A stretch of DNA of 36,456 bases from Jaenimonas drosophilae (lineage: Eukaryota; Euglenozoa; Kinetoplastea; Trypanosomatida; Trypanosomatidae), in contig JASAON010001469.1 in assembly GCA_030849065.1 (NCBI GenBank), positions 1 through 36,456 on the forward strand, written 5' to 3'. The position numbers were made by a program, and so were the translations under genes. The notes under the pieces are model-generated. The model worked only from the letters and a program-made list of their open reading frames with translations, made no database searches and was not told the origin of the DNA. Of the stretch, positions 10,197 through 20,300 are shown piece after piece (within the stretch, counting starts at the first letter, position 1; each line of letters opens with the position of its first letter).

Positions 10197-13100
10197 TCAA
10201 GAACCCCGTGGGCCAAGCACCTCTTGATGAACCTCGTCAAGGATATTACTGTCCAGTGTAAATATAACATAGGGCTTCAGCGAGGTTCGACACTTGGGCA
10301 AGGCTACGCATGCTGCACTGCCAATGGACGTGATGGAGGAGCCCAGCTGCCCCGTTGGGGTGCTGGAACCCTCTCGATGGCTGGAACCTTTTACCACCTC
10401 CAAGGATGCCTCGCCACTGTCAAAGATCATTGCATCGTCGACGCGCACTTGCACGGACTTCACCCACGCCGCCGATCCTGGAAGGACGAGTGGAAGGTTC
10501 AAGGTGAGCAGCGAGAGGCCAAAGGGGATGTCCGCGACGTAAACGAGCTCTACCGTCATCTGCAGCGGGCTCAGGCTTGAGTAGGGTGATTGGGCTACGT
10601 GATCTGTACGAGGTTCATTGTAGTACGTGAGGATACTTTCAGCAACCATTGGGACGCTGTTGGAGTCATCCTCGTCATCATCATCGTCATTCTCTGGTAC
10701 CGGAGCAGGACTACGACCTGGACGCAAGGGTTTGATCACGGCACCATTTTCGTTCACAAAACTACACGAGCGGAAGGGCTTGAGTGCCCAGTCCTTGACG
10801 TATTGCTTCATCGAATCCTCTGCTGACATGGCCGGGGATGCAGACGGAGGTCGATCCGTCGCTGCAGTGGCGACTGTTGCTGCGAGAGCAGCACCTCCCA
10901 CTCGCCGGGCGCAGAGGTGCAAACGTACCTTACAGACATAACCAACTGGAAGGAGAGGAGTAATGTATGGCTGGTAATCGAGCAGCCAATCAGGGCGGTC
11001 GCGAAGCATCATGCGTGCTCGTTTCATGGCCATGGCAGCTCGAATATTCATGGAAGCGCTAAGACTGTTTGAGAAGGTGGCACCGCTGGTGGCGTTGAAG
11101 AAGCCTAAGCCTGGGCTGGCCGTGGCAGAGCCCCCGGAAGATGCTCCGCCAGTTCCCGGACCAATTCCAATCGGTGCAATGGTCGGAATACCGCTGCGCG
11201 ATTGCGAATCCATGTCGAAGCCATCCTGATCCGGCGCCTGTAGGGAGAGATCGTAGGTTTGAAAGCGCGACTGCACAAGTCGGGCCGGGGCCTTCCGCAA
11301 ACTGACGCCCTCTGCTGGGGTGACCTCCATCACGCGGCCGCTCTGGAGAATCGATCGACTCGCCTTGCTATCTCCGACCGACCACAGGTGGCGATAGAGC
11401 TCCCGTACCGCCGGAGGACAATAGGAGGGGCGATTCGAGGTGGCAGAATGATTGCTCTGTAGGCTGCCCGTGCTACTGCAGAGGAATAAGCGGGCTTCCT
11501 TCACACCACTGAATGTCTTGTCGCCGACGGAGTAGTTAGCCACCTCGAGGAAGCCCAGTGACTCCACCGGGCGTTTGAAGACAAAAATTAGTTGTAGGCC
11601 CAACTCAAAGGGCAGGAGGGCGGCCGTGTTGGGGTCCTCATCGAACAAGTGGCCCAAGGTTTCGTCCATAGTAGTAAAAGAGAGCGGCGCCTGCTGACTG
11701 GGGTACTGGACAAACCAATGCTCAATTGGCTCTTTGATGAGATCGCCTTGACCATCACGGAAGCGTAGGCCACTTAGGCCAATGTTGCTGACGTCTCCCC
11801 ATGTGGCGAGAAGCATCAAGCAAACCGACTGTACATGACGTGGGCAACACGATGGGTACATGGCCACGCGCTTCGACCGCGTTGAGGTAGCCCCTTCAGC
11901 TCCACGACCAGCGGTGGCACCATCACCCAGCCACCCACTGACATCGCTTGGGGTTGGGTTCTTTGCTGTCGTCGTGGCGTGCGTTCCTGGTGCCCGTTGG
12001 TGAGACATAAAGTGTGGTGCACTTCCTCGACGCTGAGAAGGCAAAGGGTCCAAGTTGCCCCCGGCACCACCCTTGTCCGATGGAACGACGGCCACTCCGG
12101 CAGACACGGCAGCGGCAGCAGCGGAGGGACCACCCCCACCACGTGAGCTAATGCCTGGGCGACTTGCGTAGTGGCTGCTGGGGCGCATGGCTAGTCCGCC
12201 AATTGAGTTGGAGGTACTGCTCCGGGTATCTTCGTCGCTATCATCGTCACGGATGCTGCGCAGCACTACAGAAACAGGAACCACCGTCGGTGGTACCCGT
12301 GCGCTTCGCGATGTTCCCGCTCGTCGGGAACCTGGAAGGTTGGGGCTCTCACGCGTGCCTGATGGCGCGGCAGGAGGTGATGGTAGATCCCCATGTACAC
12401 CCTCAGCATCATCGCCAACCAACTCTGCCCGAAATGCCGCCTGTGTTTCCGCCATAATACGACCCAACACCGCCTGATCCTCGGTGAAGAGAATGTTTTC
12501 ACAGTTGATAACACCGGCAGATGCTAACGTCGCCGGGTCATCCACGGAGGCATCCTCGGGCAGTGTGAGCAGGTCACCTCCGTGCTCCGCAATCTCACCA
12601 CGGAAGATGGCCACGTCGTCAACGGTCACCTCCATGATTCGGGTTCCTTTGCTAGCATGAGCGCGGCCATTTCCGCAGTAGTTATAGACCCGAATCATCG
12701 AGAGTGTGATGGGGTGAGCAAACATGAAGCAGAGAAGGTGGTGGTGGCCAGGAGTGTAGGGGAAGGCCAGCATTTTGGACTCATCGTGGGTGTTGTGGCG
12801 GCCATTGATGATACTAGACAACTGACGCCGCGGATCGCAGCGGAGTGTCTCTAGACGAGCTGGGGTACTATCGATCTCCTCCATCGTAGCGGAGTACTCA
12901 GACAGAAGACGCAGTGATCCATCCTCTGTCACGTAGTTGAGAGAGACCATGTTGCGGTCAATGGACATCTCCTGAGTATGCACCCGCCGAGGAGATGTCT
13001 CTTGGCCTCCTCGGGCACTGTCAGGATTGGTGGACGACGTCATCATGAGAGAAGAAGGAACTATGCGCTCACCATGGTCGTTGAAGAGTTCAATCCCCCC

Positions 13101-14066
13101 AAGTCCAATTTCGTGAGGATCTCCCCAGCTCGTGAGAAGATTGAAGACTACACAGCGCCCCTTGGGCATGTACTCCACGAGTAGAGGTTCAAGCCCAACG
13201 GCGTCGGGAGGGAGTACCTCAGCTCGGTCGTCTAAAGGTTCCTTTGAAGCACCACCACGTCGGTTTGAGCCTCCGGCTGAGGTATTGGAAGATAGATGCT
13301 GAAGCGCTGCTTGATGGCCAGGTGGCAGGGCGTTGTCGTTCGAGGCTGCTTGCAGAAAGACCGGGACCTCTTCCTTATCTTCATCCGCTTCCCGTGTTGC
13401 GTCACCGCCCGCCTCGCGCTGAAGTGACCGAGACAGAACACTTGTATAGACGGAGGAGGTGGCAGGATCGGTGGCTGCTGACGGTGTGGCAGGGTCAACC
13501 GTTTGTGGTGATGGAGGGCCCGCAATCGGGCCGCCATCCTGCCGACGCTTCAGTCCATCTAGTAAGCCTTGGCTGGTGTTGGCCTTGTCGTACAGGGAGG
13601 TGTTCCGACTCAAGCTACCACCATCTACTGTGATCTTGTCCTTGGCACCGGCACCCGTCAGCGCCGTCCGGACGGCAGGCGGTGGTTGACTGTGATGCGG
13701 TCCAACTGCCCCTTCAGCACCCCCCTGGGGGGATCGTGTGCTGAGTCGTCCCAGCGTGTAGAGCGGCTTCGTCTCTACTCGAGTAGCAGAGACCTGCTCC
13801 TTTGCTCGAGGAGCACTGGCGCGGGGTGAGTGGACGGTGGCCTTTGGGTGGGAAGTGGTGGGGGCAGTCGTATTGGCTGCCTTTGTTGCTGTTCGTCCGC
13901 CAGAGCCCAAGTCGTGGGCAGTGCCTGATTGTTGCTGTCGCCTCGTTTGCATCGCATGATGGAGAAAAAAGCGAGGTTCTGCGGTGGAGTCTGAGGCTGT
14001 CTTCCCCTCAGGTGGTGGCTGCGCCTGACTGGAACGGGGCTCCTCTCTGTGAGGGCGGGAGGACAT
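10197..14066 (-). CDS. KATNIP-like protein (katanin-interacting / KIAA0556 family, DUF4457 modules)
   Basis: 1289 residues, ATG at 14066, stop TGA at 10197-10199. The first 300 residues are Ser/Pro/Gly-rich and probably disordered. Modules typical of the KATNIP family follow. The first has LLTSWGDPHEIGLGGIELF near residue 312, then IRVYNYCG...GTRIMEVTVDD, FRGE and NCENILFTED. The second has LLATWGDVSNIGLSGLRF near residue 755, then EVANYS...GVKEARLF. A third, near the C-terminus, lacks a clear WGD and has LTLNLPLVLP...VKSVQVRVDDAMIF. An acidic run (DDDDDEDD) is encoded near 10675-10690. In animals KATNIP acts at ciliary basal bodies and microtubules and binds katanin. A basal-body or axonemal role here is inferred from family. 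The human protein is longer, about 1600 residues (from memory). It is immediately upstream of another likely microtubule-linked gene. Confidence 0.82.
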   Translation of the reverse strand: MSSRPHREEPRSSQAQPPPEGKTASDSTAEPRFFLHHAMQTRRQQQSGTAHDLGSGGRTATKAANTTAPTTSHPKATVHSPRASAPRAKEQVSATRVETKPLYTLGRLSTRSPQGGAEGAVGPHHSQPPPAVRTALTGAGAKDKITVDGGSLSRNTSLYDKANTSQGLLDGLKRRQDGGPIAGPPSPQTVDPATPSAATDPATSSVYTSVLSRSLQREAGGDATREADEDKEEVPVFLQAASNDNALPPGHQAALQHLSSNTSAGGSNRRGGASKEPLDDRAEVLPPDAVGLEPLLVEYMPKGRCVVFNLLTSWGDPHEIGLGGIELFNDHGERIVPSSLMMTSSTNPDSARGGQETSPRRVHTQEMSIDRNMVSLNYVTEDGSLRLLSEYSATMEEIDSTPARLETLRCDPRRQLSSIINGRHNTHDESKMLAFPYTPGHHHLLCFMFAHPITLSMIRVYNYCGNGRAHASKGTRIMEVTVDDVAIFRGEIAEHGGDLLTLPEDASVDDPATLASAGVINCENILFTEDQAVLGRIMAETQAAFRAELVGDDAEGVHGDLPSPPAAPSGTRESPNLPGSRRAGTSRSARVPPTVVPVSVVLRSIRDDDSDEDTRSSTSNSIGGLAMRPSSHYASRPGISSRGGGGPSAAAAAVSAGVAVVPSDKGGAGGNLDPLPSQRRGSAPHFMSHQRAPGTHATTTAKNPTPSDVSGWLGDGATAGRGAEGATSTRSKRVAMYPSCCPRHVQSVCLMLLATWGDVSNIGLSGLRFRDGQGDLIKEPIEHWFVQYPSQQAPLSFTTMDETLGHLFDEDPNTAALLPFELGLQLIFVFKRPVESLGFLEVANYSVGDKTFSGVKEARLFLCSSTGSLQSNHSATSNRPSYCPPAVRELYRHLWSVGDSKASRSILQSGRVMEVTPAEGVSLRKAPARLVQSRFQTYDLSLQAPDQDGFDMDSQSRSGIPTIAPIGIGPGTGGASSGGSATASPGLGFFNATSGATFSNSLSASMNIRAAMAMKRARMMLRDRPDWLLDYQPYITPLLPVGYVCKVRLHLCARRVGGAALAATVATAATDRPPSASPAMSAEDSMKQYVKDWALKPFRSCSFVNENGAVIKPLRPGRSPAPVPENDDDDDEDDSNSVPMVAESILTYYNEPRTDHVAQSPYSSLSPLQMTVELVYVADIPFGLSLLTLNLPLVLPGSAAWVKSVQVRVDDAMIFDSGEASLEVVKGSSHREGSSTPTGQLGSSITSIGSAACVALPKCRTSLKPYVIFTLDSNILDEVHQEVLGPRGS

Positions 14067-14531
14067 GCTATGGTATGATTGCCTCCCCTATGTTGCTCCA
14101 CGGAAAAAAACGCTGTGGGAAATGTAAAAAATGGCGAGGAATGCAGGAGTGCAAACCACGCGATAAAGAGACTAAGATGGTCCCCAAAATGCTTTTATGA
14201 GAAAGGTCGAGGGGCCAATCAATCCCAAGTGTTGGAAACTGTATGTGTGGTGTGTAGGTTTGGGAATAGGAATTGAACTACGACGTACGAAGAATGGGGC
14301 ACTGTATAACTCTAACTTGTGTGGCTGGTGAATGATAACAAAGGGAAAGAAGAAAGACAGCATGGATGATTCATTCCTTTCATTGCAACTTGTGTCAAGC
14401 AAGGCATGAAAGAGAGCGACCGTTGCATTGATCCTGTCTACACTAGGAGTGGAGCATGCAAAGAGAGAATAGGAGGAGGAACAAGTGAGAGGCACTTCCT
14501 CCATCCCATTGTGCCCCAGAGGGTTGGCTGA
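14067..14531. other. Intergenic region, 465 bp
   Basis: Between the TLC-domain gene stop and the KATNIP-like start. Apart from the pyrimidine tract and AG near its low-coordinate end I see no conserved gene, repeat or structured RNA. Confidence 0.5.
14096..14110 (-). promoter_or_regulatory. Probable trans-splice acceptor for the KATNIP-like gene
   Basis: Seven T (14110-14104) followed by CCGTGG and AG at 14097-14096, about 30 bases before the ATG at 14066. A second AG lies slightly closer to the start, so exact site use is uncertain. Confidence 0.45.
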
Positions 14532-15401
14532 TTAGTCCTTCTTCTTGGTTTCATCCTTGGCGGCTGGCTGACCAGCACCTGTGGCCTTCTTCACAATCTC
14601 AGAGAACCAAATGTACTGGAGGCCCTGAATAATGCTTACGGCCACCGCAGATATCAGCACAGCAAGCTCATCGTGCAGCTGGGGTTGGTAGCCAGAGACT
14701 CCACGATTCACCACATCGCTGTACAGGCGAGGGAGGGAGTAGCGCAGCCAGCTACCCGTCACGTAGGTCCCGCCAATAACCCTCACCAAGAGGAACAAGA
14801 GAGCAAAGAGGTACTCGCTGATGGTGGCGTAGCCATTCAGTTTGGCTCGGAAGGCCTCACGCTTAGGGCCAGGAGACACCTCATCGCTACCAATGAGGCG
14901 CAGAATGGCAGACATGTGAAGAAATCCGTTGCTCAGTTCAAAGCAGCCGCTGTAGTAGCCGCCGTAGTCATCGGCGAAGGGGAAGGCCAGGGCGTAGCAG
15001 CCAAGGAAGCTGAAGACGGCGTGCACCTTCCAGGCAAGGGACCAGCGGTAGACGAAGCACACAACAATGTCCCAGGCAAAGTAGCTGACGATGGCCATAC
15101 GGCTAAATCGATAGTAGGGCAATGCCCGGTACATGCTCTCGTCGGGGAACGAGTAGTTATTCGCATGAAAGTTGCGGAGGAAGATGAAGGCGGAGATGGA
15201 CATGAGGAAGCCATTGACGATGCTGCAGCTTCGGATGATGACGTCCTCCCGTTGGGCAGCCGTCAGTCCGGGCCAATGAGACCCCCACCAGCGTGTGAAG
15301 CCCCACTGAACAATGAACCATGAAAAGAAGACACCAAAGAAGATATCCCAATCCCGAGTGATGGGACCGAGCCAAGTTTCAGTTTGAGTTGCGAAGCCCA
15401 T
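14532..15401 (-). CDS. TLC-domain (TRAM-LAG1-CLN8) multipass membrane protein
   Basis: 289 residues from the ATG at 15401; the frame is open slightly further to a GTG at 15422, which I do not use. About seven hydrophobic segments are visible, near residues 19-37, 57-77, 103-120, 126-141, 155-170, 193-212 and 245-266. The central part (KVHAVFSFLGCY, then CFELSNGFLHMSAILRL) resembles TLC proteins of the TMEM56/TLCD type, where a conserved histidine and a later E-x-S/F-L stretch lie in adjacent membrane helices. The C-terminus is KKKD, which fits a KKXX-type ER retrieval signal. TLC proteins include ceramide synthases and lipid sensors or transporters. The LAG1 catalytic double histidine is not evident, so ceramide synthase activity is not claimed. 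ER or early secretory localisation is inferred. Confidence 0.68.
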   Translation of the reverse strand: MGFATQTETWLGPITRDWDIFFGVFFSWFIVQWGFTRWWGSHWPGLTAAQREDVIIRSCSIVNGFLMSISAFIFLRNFHANNYSFPDESMYRALPYYRFSRMAIVSYFAWDIVVCFVYRWSLAWKVHAVFSFLGCYALAFPFADDYGGYYSGCFELSNGFLHMSAILRLIGSDEVSPGPKREAFRAKLNGYATISEYLFALLFLLVRVIGGTYVTGSWLRYSLPRLYSDVVNRGVSGYQPQLHDELAVLISAVAVSIIQGLQYIWFSEIVKKATGAGQPAAKDETKKKD

Positions 15402-15932
15402 AACGCCAAATGGGGAAAACACGTGGTTTTTGATGGTAGTAGTGTTGGGCTGCGAAAGTTGTCCGGCGCCAATGTGAGCGTAGATCGGAGACGCGTAAGG
15501 GCTTATGTGGGAGATGAAAACAAATTAGTGGTTGGATGTGAGTAGGTTGAAGTAATGCGCTACAAAGATGATGTAGCGGAGGGCAGTGAGAGAGTGGTTG
15601 ATGGCGACGTTGAAGGCATGAAAGCAGATTGTTCGAGCCCAGTTAGACAGCCAAGTATGCATGAAAAAAAAAAGCGAGGTCATTGAGTTAGGCGGATTAA
15701 GGCGGTGGAGTTGGAAGTAGCACATGGATGCGAAGGACCACCGTTGACAAGTTGGAAGTTGGGGTGAAGAAGCAGCCACAACAGCAGCAACTGCAGGGGG
15801 GGATAGCATATGAGAGGTTGGGTATTGACGCCCGATTTTGAGTGGGGAAGACATTGTCTTGCCAAGTTTTTTGATGAACCAGTGAGTATCGTATTGGTAC
15901 AGCAGTCACGGTAGGGGTTCGAATCACCCAAG
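15402..15932. other. Intergenic region, 531 bp
   Basis: Presumed 3' UTR of deoxyhypusine hydroxylase and leader of the TLC gene. It has an 11-base T run on the minus strand (about 15675-15665) and a pyrimidine-rich stretch near 15530-15504. No gene recognised; a short minus-strand frame here is discussed as rejected. Confidence 0.5.
15502..15534 (-). promoter_or_regulatory. Possible trans-splice acceptor for the TLC-domain gene
   Basis: Pyrimidine-rich coding-strand stretch ending in AG at 15503-15502, about 100 bases before the ATG at 15401. A second candidate AG (after TTTCGC) is at 15451-15450. Confidence 0.35.
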
Positions 15933-16904
15933 TTACGCCGTCGCCTCCGCTGTTCCCAGGCTGTTGTACTGAGCCCAGTACTTGTGCATCTCCAGTGCAA
16001 CAACGCAGCTGTCGCGGACAATTGGCTCGGGATGATTGGCATACTCCTCCAAAATGGGGAGGCTCTTTGGGTCGGCGATGGCGCCAAGAGCCTCAGCCGC
16101 CTCATGACGAACCATTGGCGCTTCCTGCTCATCGCGGAGAGCTGCGATGAGTGCTGGCTGGCTAGACGGTCGCTCCAACTGGCCCAGCACGAAAGCCACC
16201 TCATGTCGGAAGAGCGCACTGGTAGTGTCCTCACGAAGGCTTCGTGAGAGAGCCGCAATGGCCGGCTCCGTACCCACATTACGTAGGGTGAACATGGCCA
16301 TGTAGCGGTGGAGTAGGCGGGCTTGGGGGTCCAGCAGCACGCGCTCCAGTTCCTCAACCGTTGTGGGGACGGTCGCGTTAGCATCCGCCGCTGTGGTTGG
16401 GTTGAAAGCAGGTGTAGGATCCACCGACACGAAGGGGCAATTGGTGGGTGGCATCATCGCGGCAGTGCCACTACGATTCTGCATAGCGATACGTGCCAGG
16501 GCCAGCTCGCAGCTCTCGCGGATGGCCACCTCGGGCTCCACCTCTGGGCGGCCGTACTCCTCCAAAACCTTCATGGCGAGCGGAGAGGCGATGGCGCCAA
16601 GAGCCTCTGCAGCCTCATGGCGTGTGACAATGTCGTATTTGCGCTCCCGCACGATGCGCTCCAAGGCTGGCACCGCCTCCTCACGGCCACTCTGGCCAAC
16701 GTTGTAGACCAGTTCGTGCTGCAGCAGGACAGAGTCGGTCGTGTCGACGGCCTCAATGAGCACAGCCGCCCCCTCCTTGGTCTTGAGGTACTTTTCCTTC
16801 AGGACGTACAGCTCGCGCATGCGGCTGTCGAGGGGCTCGCTTGCATCGAGAAGCTTCGCAAACTCCACGCGCAGCTTCTCCACAGTGATGTCTTGATTGC
16901 TCAT
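15933..16904 (-). CDS. DOHH: Deoxyhypusine hydroxylase (HEAT-repeat di-iron enzyme)
   Basis: 323 residues, close to the usual ~300. It catalyses the last step of hypusine formation on eIF5A, hydroxylating the deoxyhypusine side chain. The enzyme is two sets of HEAT-like (PBS-lyase type) repeats holding a di-iron centre through four His-Glu pairs. All four are visible: H63-E64 ([12 protein letters not shown]), H96-E97 ([12 protein letters not shown]), H234-E235 ([12 protein letters not shown]) and H267-E268 ([12 protein letters not shown]). The two halves are separated by a linker at about residues 143-183 that is rich in Thr, Ala and Pro. The ATG at 16904 is the first in frame and lies about 50 bases after a good splice-acceptor AG. 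All metal ligands are present, so an active enzyme is expected. Identification is secure. Confidence 0.96.
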   Translation of the reverse strand: MSNQDITVEKLRVEFAKLLDASEPLDSRMRELYVLKEKYLKTKEGAAVLIEAVDTTDSVLLQHELVYNVGQSGREEAVPALERIVRERKYDIVTRHEAAEALGAIASPLAMKVLEEYGRPEVEPEVAIRESCELALARIAMQNRSGTAAMMPPTNCPFVSVDPTPAFNPTTAADANATVPTTVEELERVLLDPQARLLHRYMAMFTLRNVGTEPAIAALSRSLREDTTSALFRHEVAFVLGQLERPSSQPALIAALRDEQEAPMVRHEAAEALGAIADPKSLPILEEYANHPEPIVRDSCVVALEMHKYWAQYNSLGTAEATA

Positions 16905-17347
16905 GCTGGATTGGTGTTTTGTGGTGTTGTGTCCGTTTCAGATGTTCAGCCCTAAAGAGATCGTTTATACATGAAAGAAGGTCGAAGGCGAGCAGAAGCA
17001 AGCAAGTCGGATAATAATTCGTGGTGGCACAGTCAAGCACGGCGGCTTTCCTGTGCAACCGCAGGAAGCCAGTCAAGGCCATCTGAGAGGCGGGGAGCCA
17101 GTCAATCAGGTGGCTCGCGACACAACGAAGGGTGTGAGTTTTTTTTTGTCTGTGCTGGTTCTTGTTTTAGATCATGCACACTCAAACTGTGAGAATTCGG
17201 AGCGGCATGACAACGAGCAATCGTCATCTCTGGTAGTGCCGACGGCAACACCACTATCCTCTGTCCAGAGCACGCGGCTCATGGTGACCCAACCTCACAC
17301 CGTCACCCTGACACGCCTTCACGGCATGGTTTCTTCCAATCATAAGC
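16905..17347. other. Intergenic region, 443 bp
   Basis: Between the exportin-7-like stop and the DOHH start. Contains the DOHH splice-acceptor region and a plus-strand T run (about 17139-17147, A-rich on the coding strand). No other gene seen. Confidence 0.5.
16952..17006 (-). promoter_or_regulatory. Probable trans-splice acceptor for deoxyhypusine hydroxylase
   Basis: Pyrimidine-rich coding strand from 17006 (CTTGCTTGCTTCTGCTCGCC and on), ending CTCTTTAG with AG at 16953-16952, about 48 bases before the ATG at 16904. Confidence 0.55.
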
Positions 17348-20300
17348 CTAGATGGATCGTAGCGTCTGACGGAAGGTGAAGACACCAGAGAAGAAGTGGT
17401 CCTGCGAGTCCGCGTCGTTGGAGAGCTTCGACAGCGCTTCTCGCACGGCTTGTTGCTTTCGTGCGGGGTAAGTGGCAACGAAGGACTCTACAAATTGCTG
17501 CCAAAACGGCGGGTGTGCCTCGAAGATGGGATAGACGACGGTGCAGCTCACACTCAGTCCACGGTCTTGGGTCACAATGACATTCATCGCCACCGCGACC
17601 AGTCGTTGCCAGAGACCAGACAACGGCTCCAACAGACGCGCGATGGCCTCGCGGGAAGCGGTGCGGGGGCGGCAGGCAGTGCGGGGGCGACCACCGGGGG
17701 TACCAGAGATACGGGCGATGCCGCAATCGGGGAGTGAGTAGAAGCTGGGCAGCTGAATCGGAGAGGGGGGTGTGGAGTTCCTTCGAGGCGGCTCTGGGGT
17801 CATGGATGGCGACACACTCAGCGCCTTGACCTCCTTGATCAATCCAGCAACGAATGAGAGGAAGGACAGCCCGTGGAATAGTGATCCAGACTCTGTATCC
17901 ACGTCCTCACAGACATTGACAACAAAGGAGATGATGCTCTCGAGCTCAGCAGTGCTCAGCTTGGCTAGCGGCTGGTATGCCTCTTCTTCCGTGATGGTGC
18001 GAATGAGGTCCACCACCGCCAGCACCACCTTGGGGTACTCTTTACAGAGCTTCGGTGGAAAGACGGTGAGCATACGAAGCAGACCCAAGAGTGTGTTGTC
18101 ATAGGTCTCGTCGCGGTAGTGCCACATGGCACCAAAGGGGACGAAGCCATCATGAACGCAGCGGCGCAAGCAAGACATGGACAACCACAATGGTTTGAGC
18201 ATGAGCTCGTAGGCTCCGTCCACGATGCCACCAGCAGATACGATTTCAACCTGCTCATTCGTGATACATCGCTCCACCACCAACTGTAAAAGAGCGCACA
18301 TGTGCTTGAAGAGCAGAAGACCGCAGGCACTGTGGGTGCCATTGGGGAGGTTGAGCCGACCACTGTGAGGGGAGACGAGCTCCTCTAAAAAACGGAGGAA
18401 GGAGACGACGACCATCGGTGATGCGCCGGCGGGGCCAGAGAGCACCGAATGAAAGGCACCGGCGTTCTCACAAAACCACTCGACCATCTCCACCAGCTCC
18501 GACTGCCGTTCATCGTGAATGGCCCTGCACACACCGCGAAGGTCGCGGAGCCACCCAGCAACGTAGCTCGGTACTGTGGAGCCACCATTGACGGTGTTGA
18601 GCAGGCACGTGGTGATGGGTTGAAGAAACTCCTCAACCCCGAGCATCTTTCCTTGCTGTGGACGCAAGGTCCATAGAACGGTGTAGAGGTTGGTGCGGAG
18701 CTTGTAGGTCTTGCGCGATCTGGACAAGGGAAGGTCGACAACAGGGGGTAGGTTAAAGGAGAGGACCTCCAGCATCGCTGGTGGAACATCACGGCAGGCA
18801 TTGGCAATCAAATCAATGGAGGACTTGATGATTTGTGCGGACTCCTCGTCGTGTACGCCGTCGAGACCACGCATGAGGTTGTGGCCGGTGTTGTTGAGAA
18901 TGAACTGAAAGAGCATCGCTCGGGATTCGAACACACGAGCAATGACGGACTTCAGCGCCTCATCGTTGCGTGGGCCGGTGAGGACGAGCTGCACGGTATT
19001 GATGAAGAAGATCAACGCCCGCTCCACCAAGTTGCTTCCCAAGTGGAGCCCTCCACTCGAAGGCGGGGGATTGTTGCTGAGGGCCAACCGCCGATGATTG
19101 GCGCAATCTACGCAGAATATAAAGAAGTTGGACACCATCTCTACTGAGTTCTCCTCCACGTGAGGGAGTGCCTGATGCACCAGCTGACCCGCCAAGTAGA
19201 ACAACCACGCAGTGGCAGTAGGACTTTCCAACACGCTCGACCCAACCCCACGATGAACGTAATCTGCAAGCATCGACATTGTTCGAGGGAAGTCGGTGAG
19301 TGCCATGCTCGCGACGGACTCCGATTGGGTGAGAATGGCCTCCATGGCGGCATCGTAGTCCTCCTCCTCCAACGCCCCCGCCTCACCTGGGATGAAGTGC
19401 ACTCGACTCTGGACGAAGGAAAGGACTAGATCGGGTGCCATGGTGTGCAGGTCCCGCTCCTCCTCCTCATTAGGCCCGACATACATGCGTCGGCTCATGA
19501 GCAAACGGCTCCAGAAGTTCAGCAAGGTAGTTGTCGTACCAAAAGAGCCGTCACGGCCAAATTGCACCGCAAAGACGTCCACAGAAATGGCACGCAACGT
19601 CTCCACCCAGCGAGCAAAACACCCACTCATGTGCAGGTCGCGGTAGCCAAAGGGAGCCACCAGACGTTGGCACACCTCGGCGTAAATTTGAACGTAGTGT
19701 GGAATGACGAAACGATCACCGTTATCCTTGGCGACATTGCAGAGTAAGTCAAGGACGGAGTTGAGGTACTCCACGCGTTCCTCTGGTGAGTCAAAGAAGG
19801 TGCGCCGAATGCCGCAGAGGCTACTGAGTCCCGTCAGCAGGGTTGCACAGAGGGGGTAGGGGAGGGTAGCGTGTTGGCCCCAAAGAACCTGCTGCGTTTT
19901 GGACGAGAGAAGGAAGGGCTTCCAGTCCGCTGGAACCTGACTAGACAGGGCCTCCTCGGTCTCATCCACGGTAATGGCCATGAAGTCGTAGCCAAGACAG
20001 TTCTTGGTGAGCTCCACCACCTCCGATGGGTACTTCTGCTGGGGTAACTGCACCAACTCCAGCTCGGAGATGACGGCCATGAATATCGAGAGGAGGCACT
20101 CATCGCGAAAGTTGTTGCTACTACGCCGGTGCGCCGCGAAGCTCATAAAGGAGTGGGTCTTGGACGAGTCGAACTTGCCCAGCTCCGTTACGAGAGTATC
20201 CAAAAGAAGCAACGAGAGGAAGTGCTGCTTCTCCGCCTCAACGGGGTCCACTCCGCTGGGAATCGGACCACTCGCCTGCAAGTAGCACTGCGAAGCGGAA

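Noticed and set aside
15525..15662. 45-codon minus-strand frame after an 11-base T run
   Set aside because: The ATG immediately abuts the T run with no AG between, and the peptide has no recognisable character; treated as leader sequence.
15914..15930. tRNA T-arm-like sequence (GGGGTTCGAATCACCC)
   Set aside because: No matching D-arm, anticodon arm or acceptor stem on either strand, and the T-stem has a G-A mismatch; it overlaps the end of the 3' UTR of DOHH.
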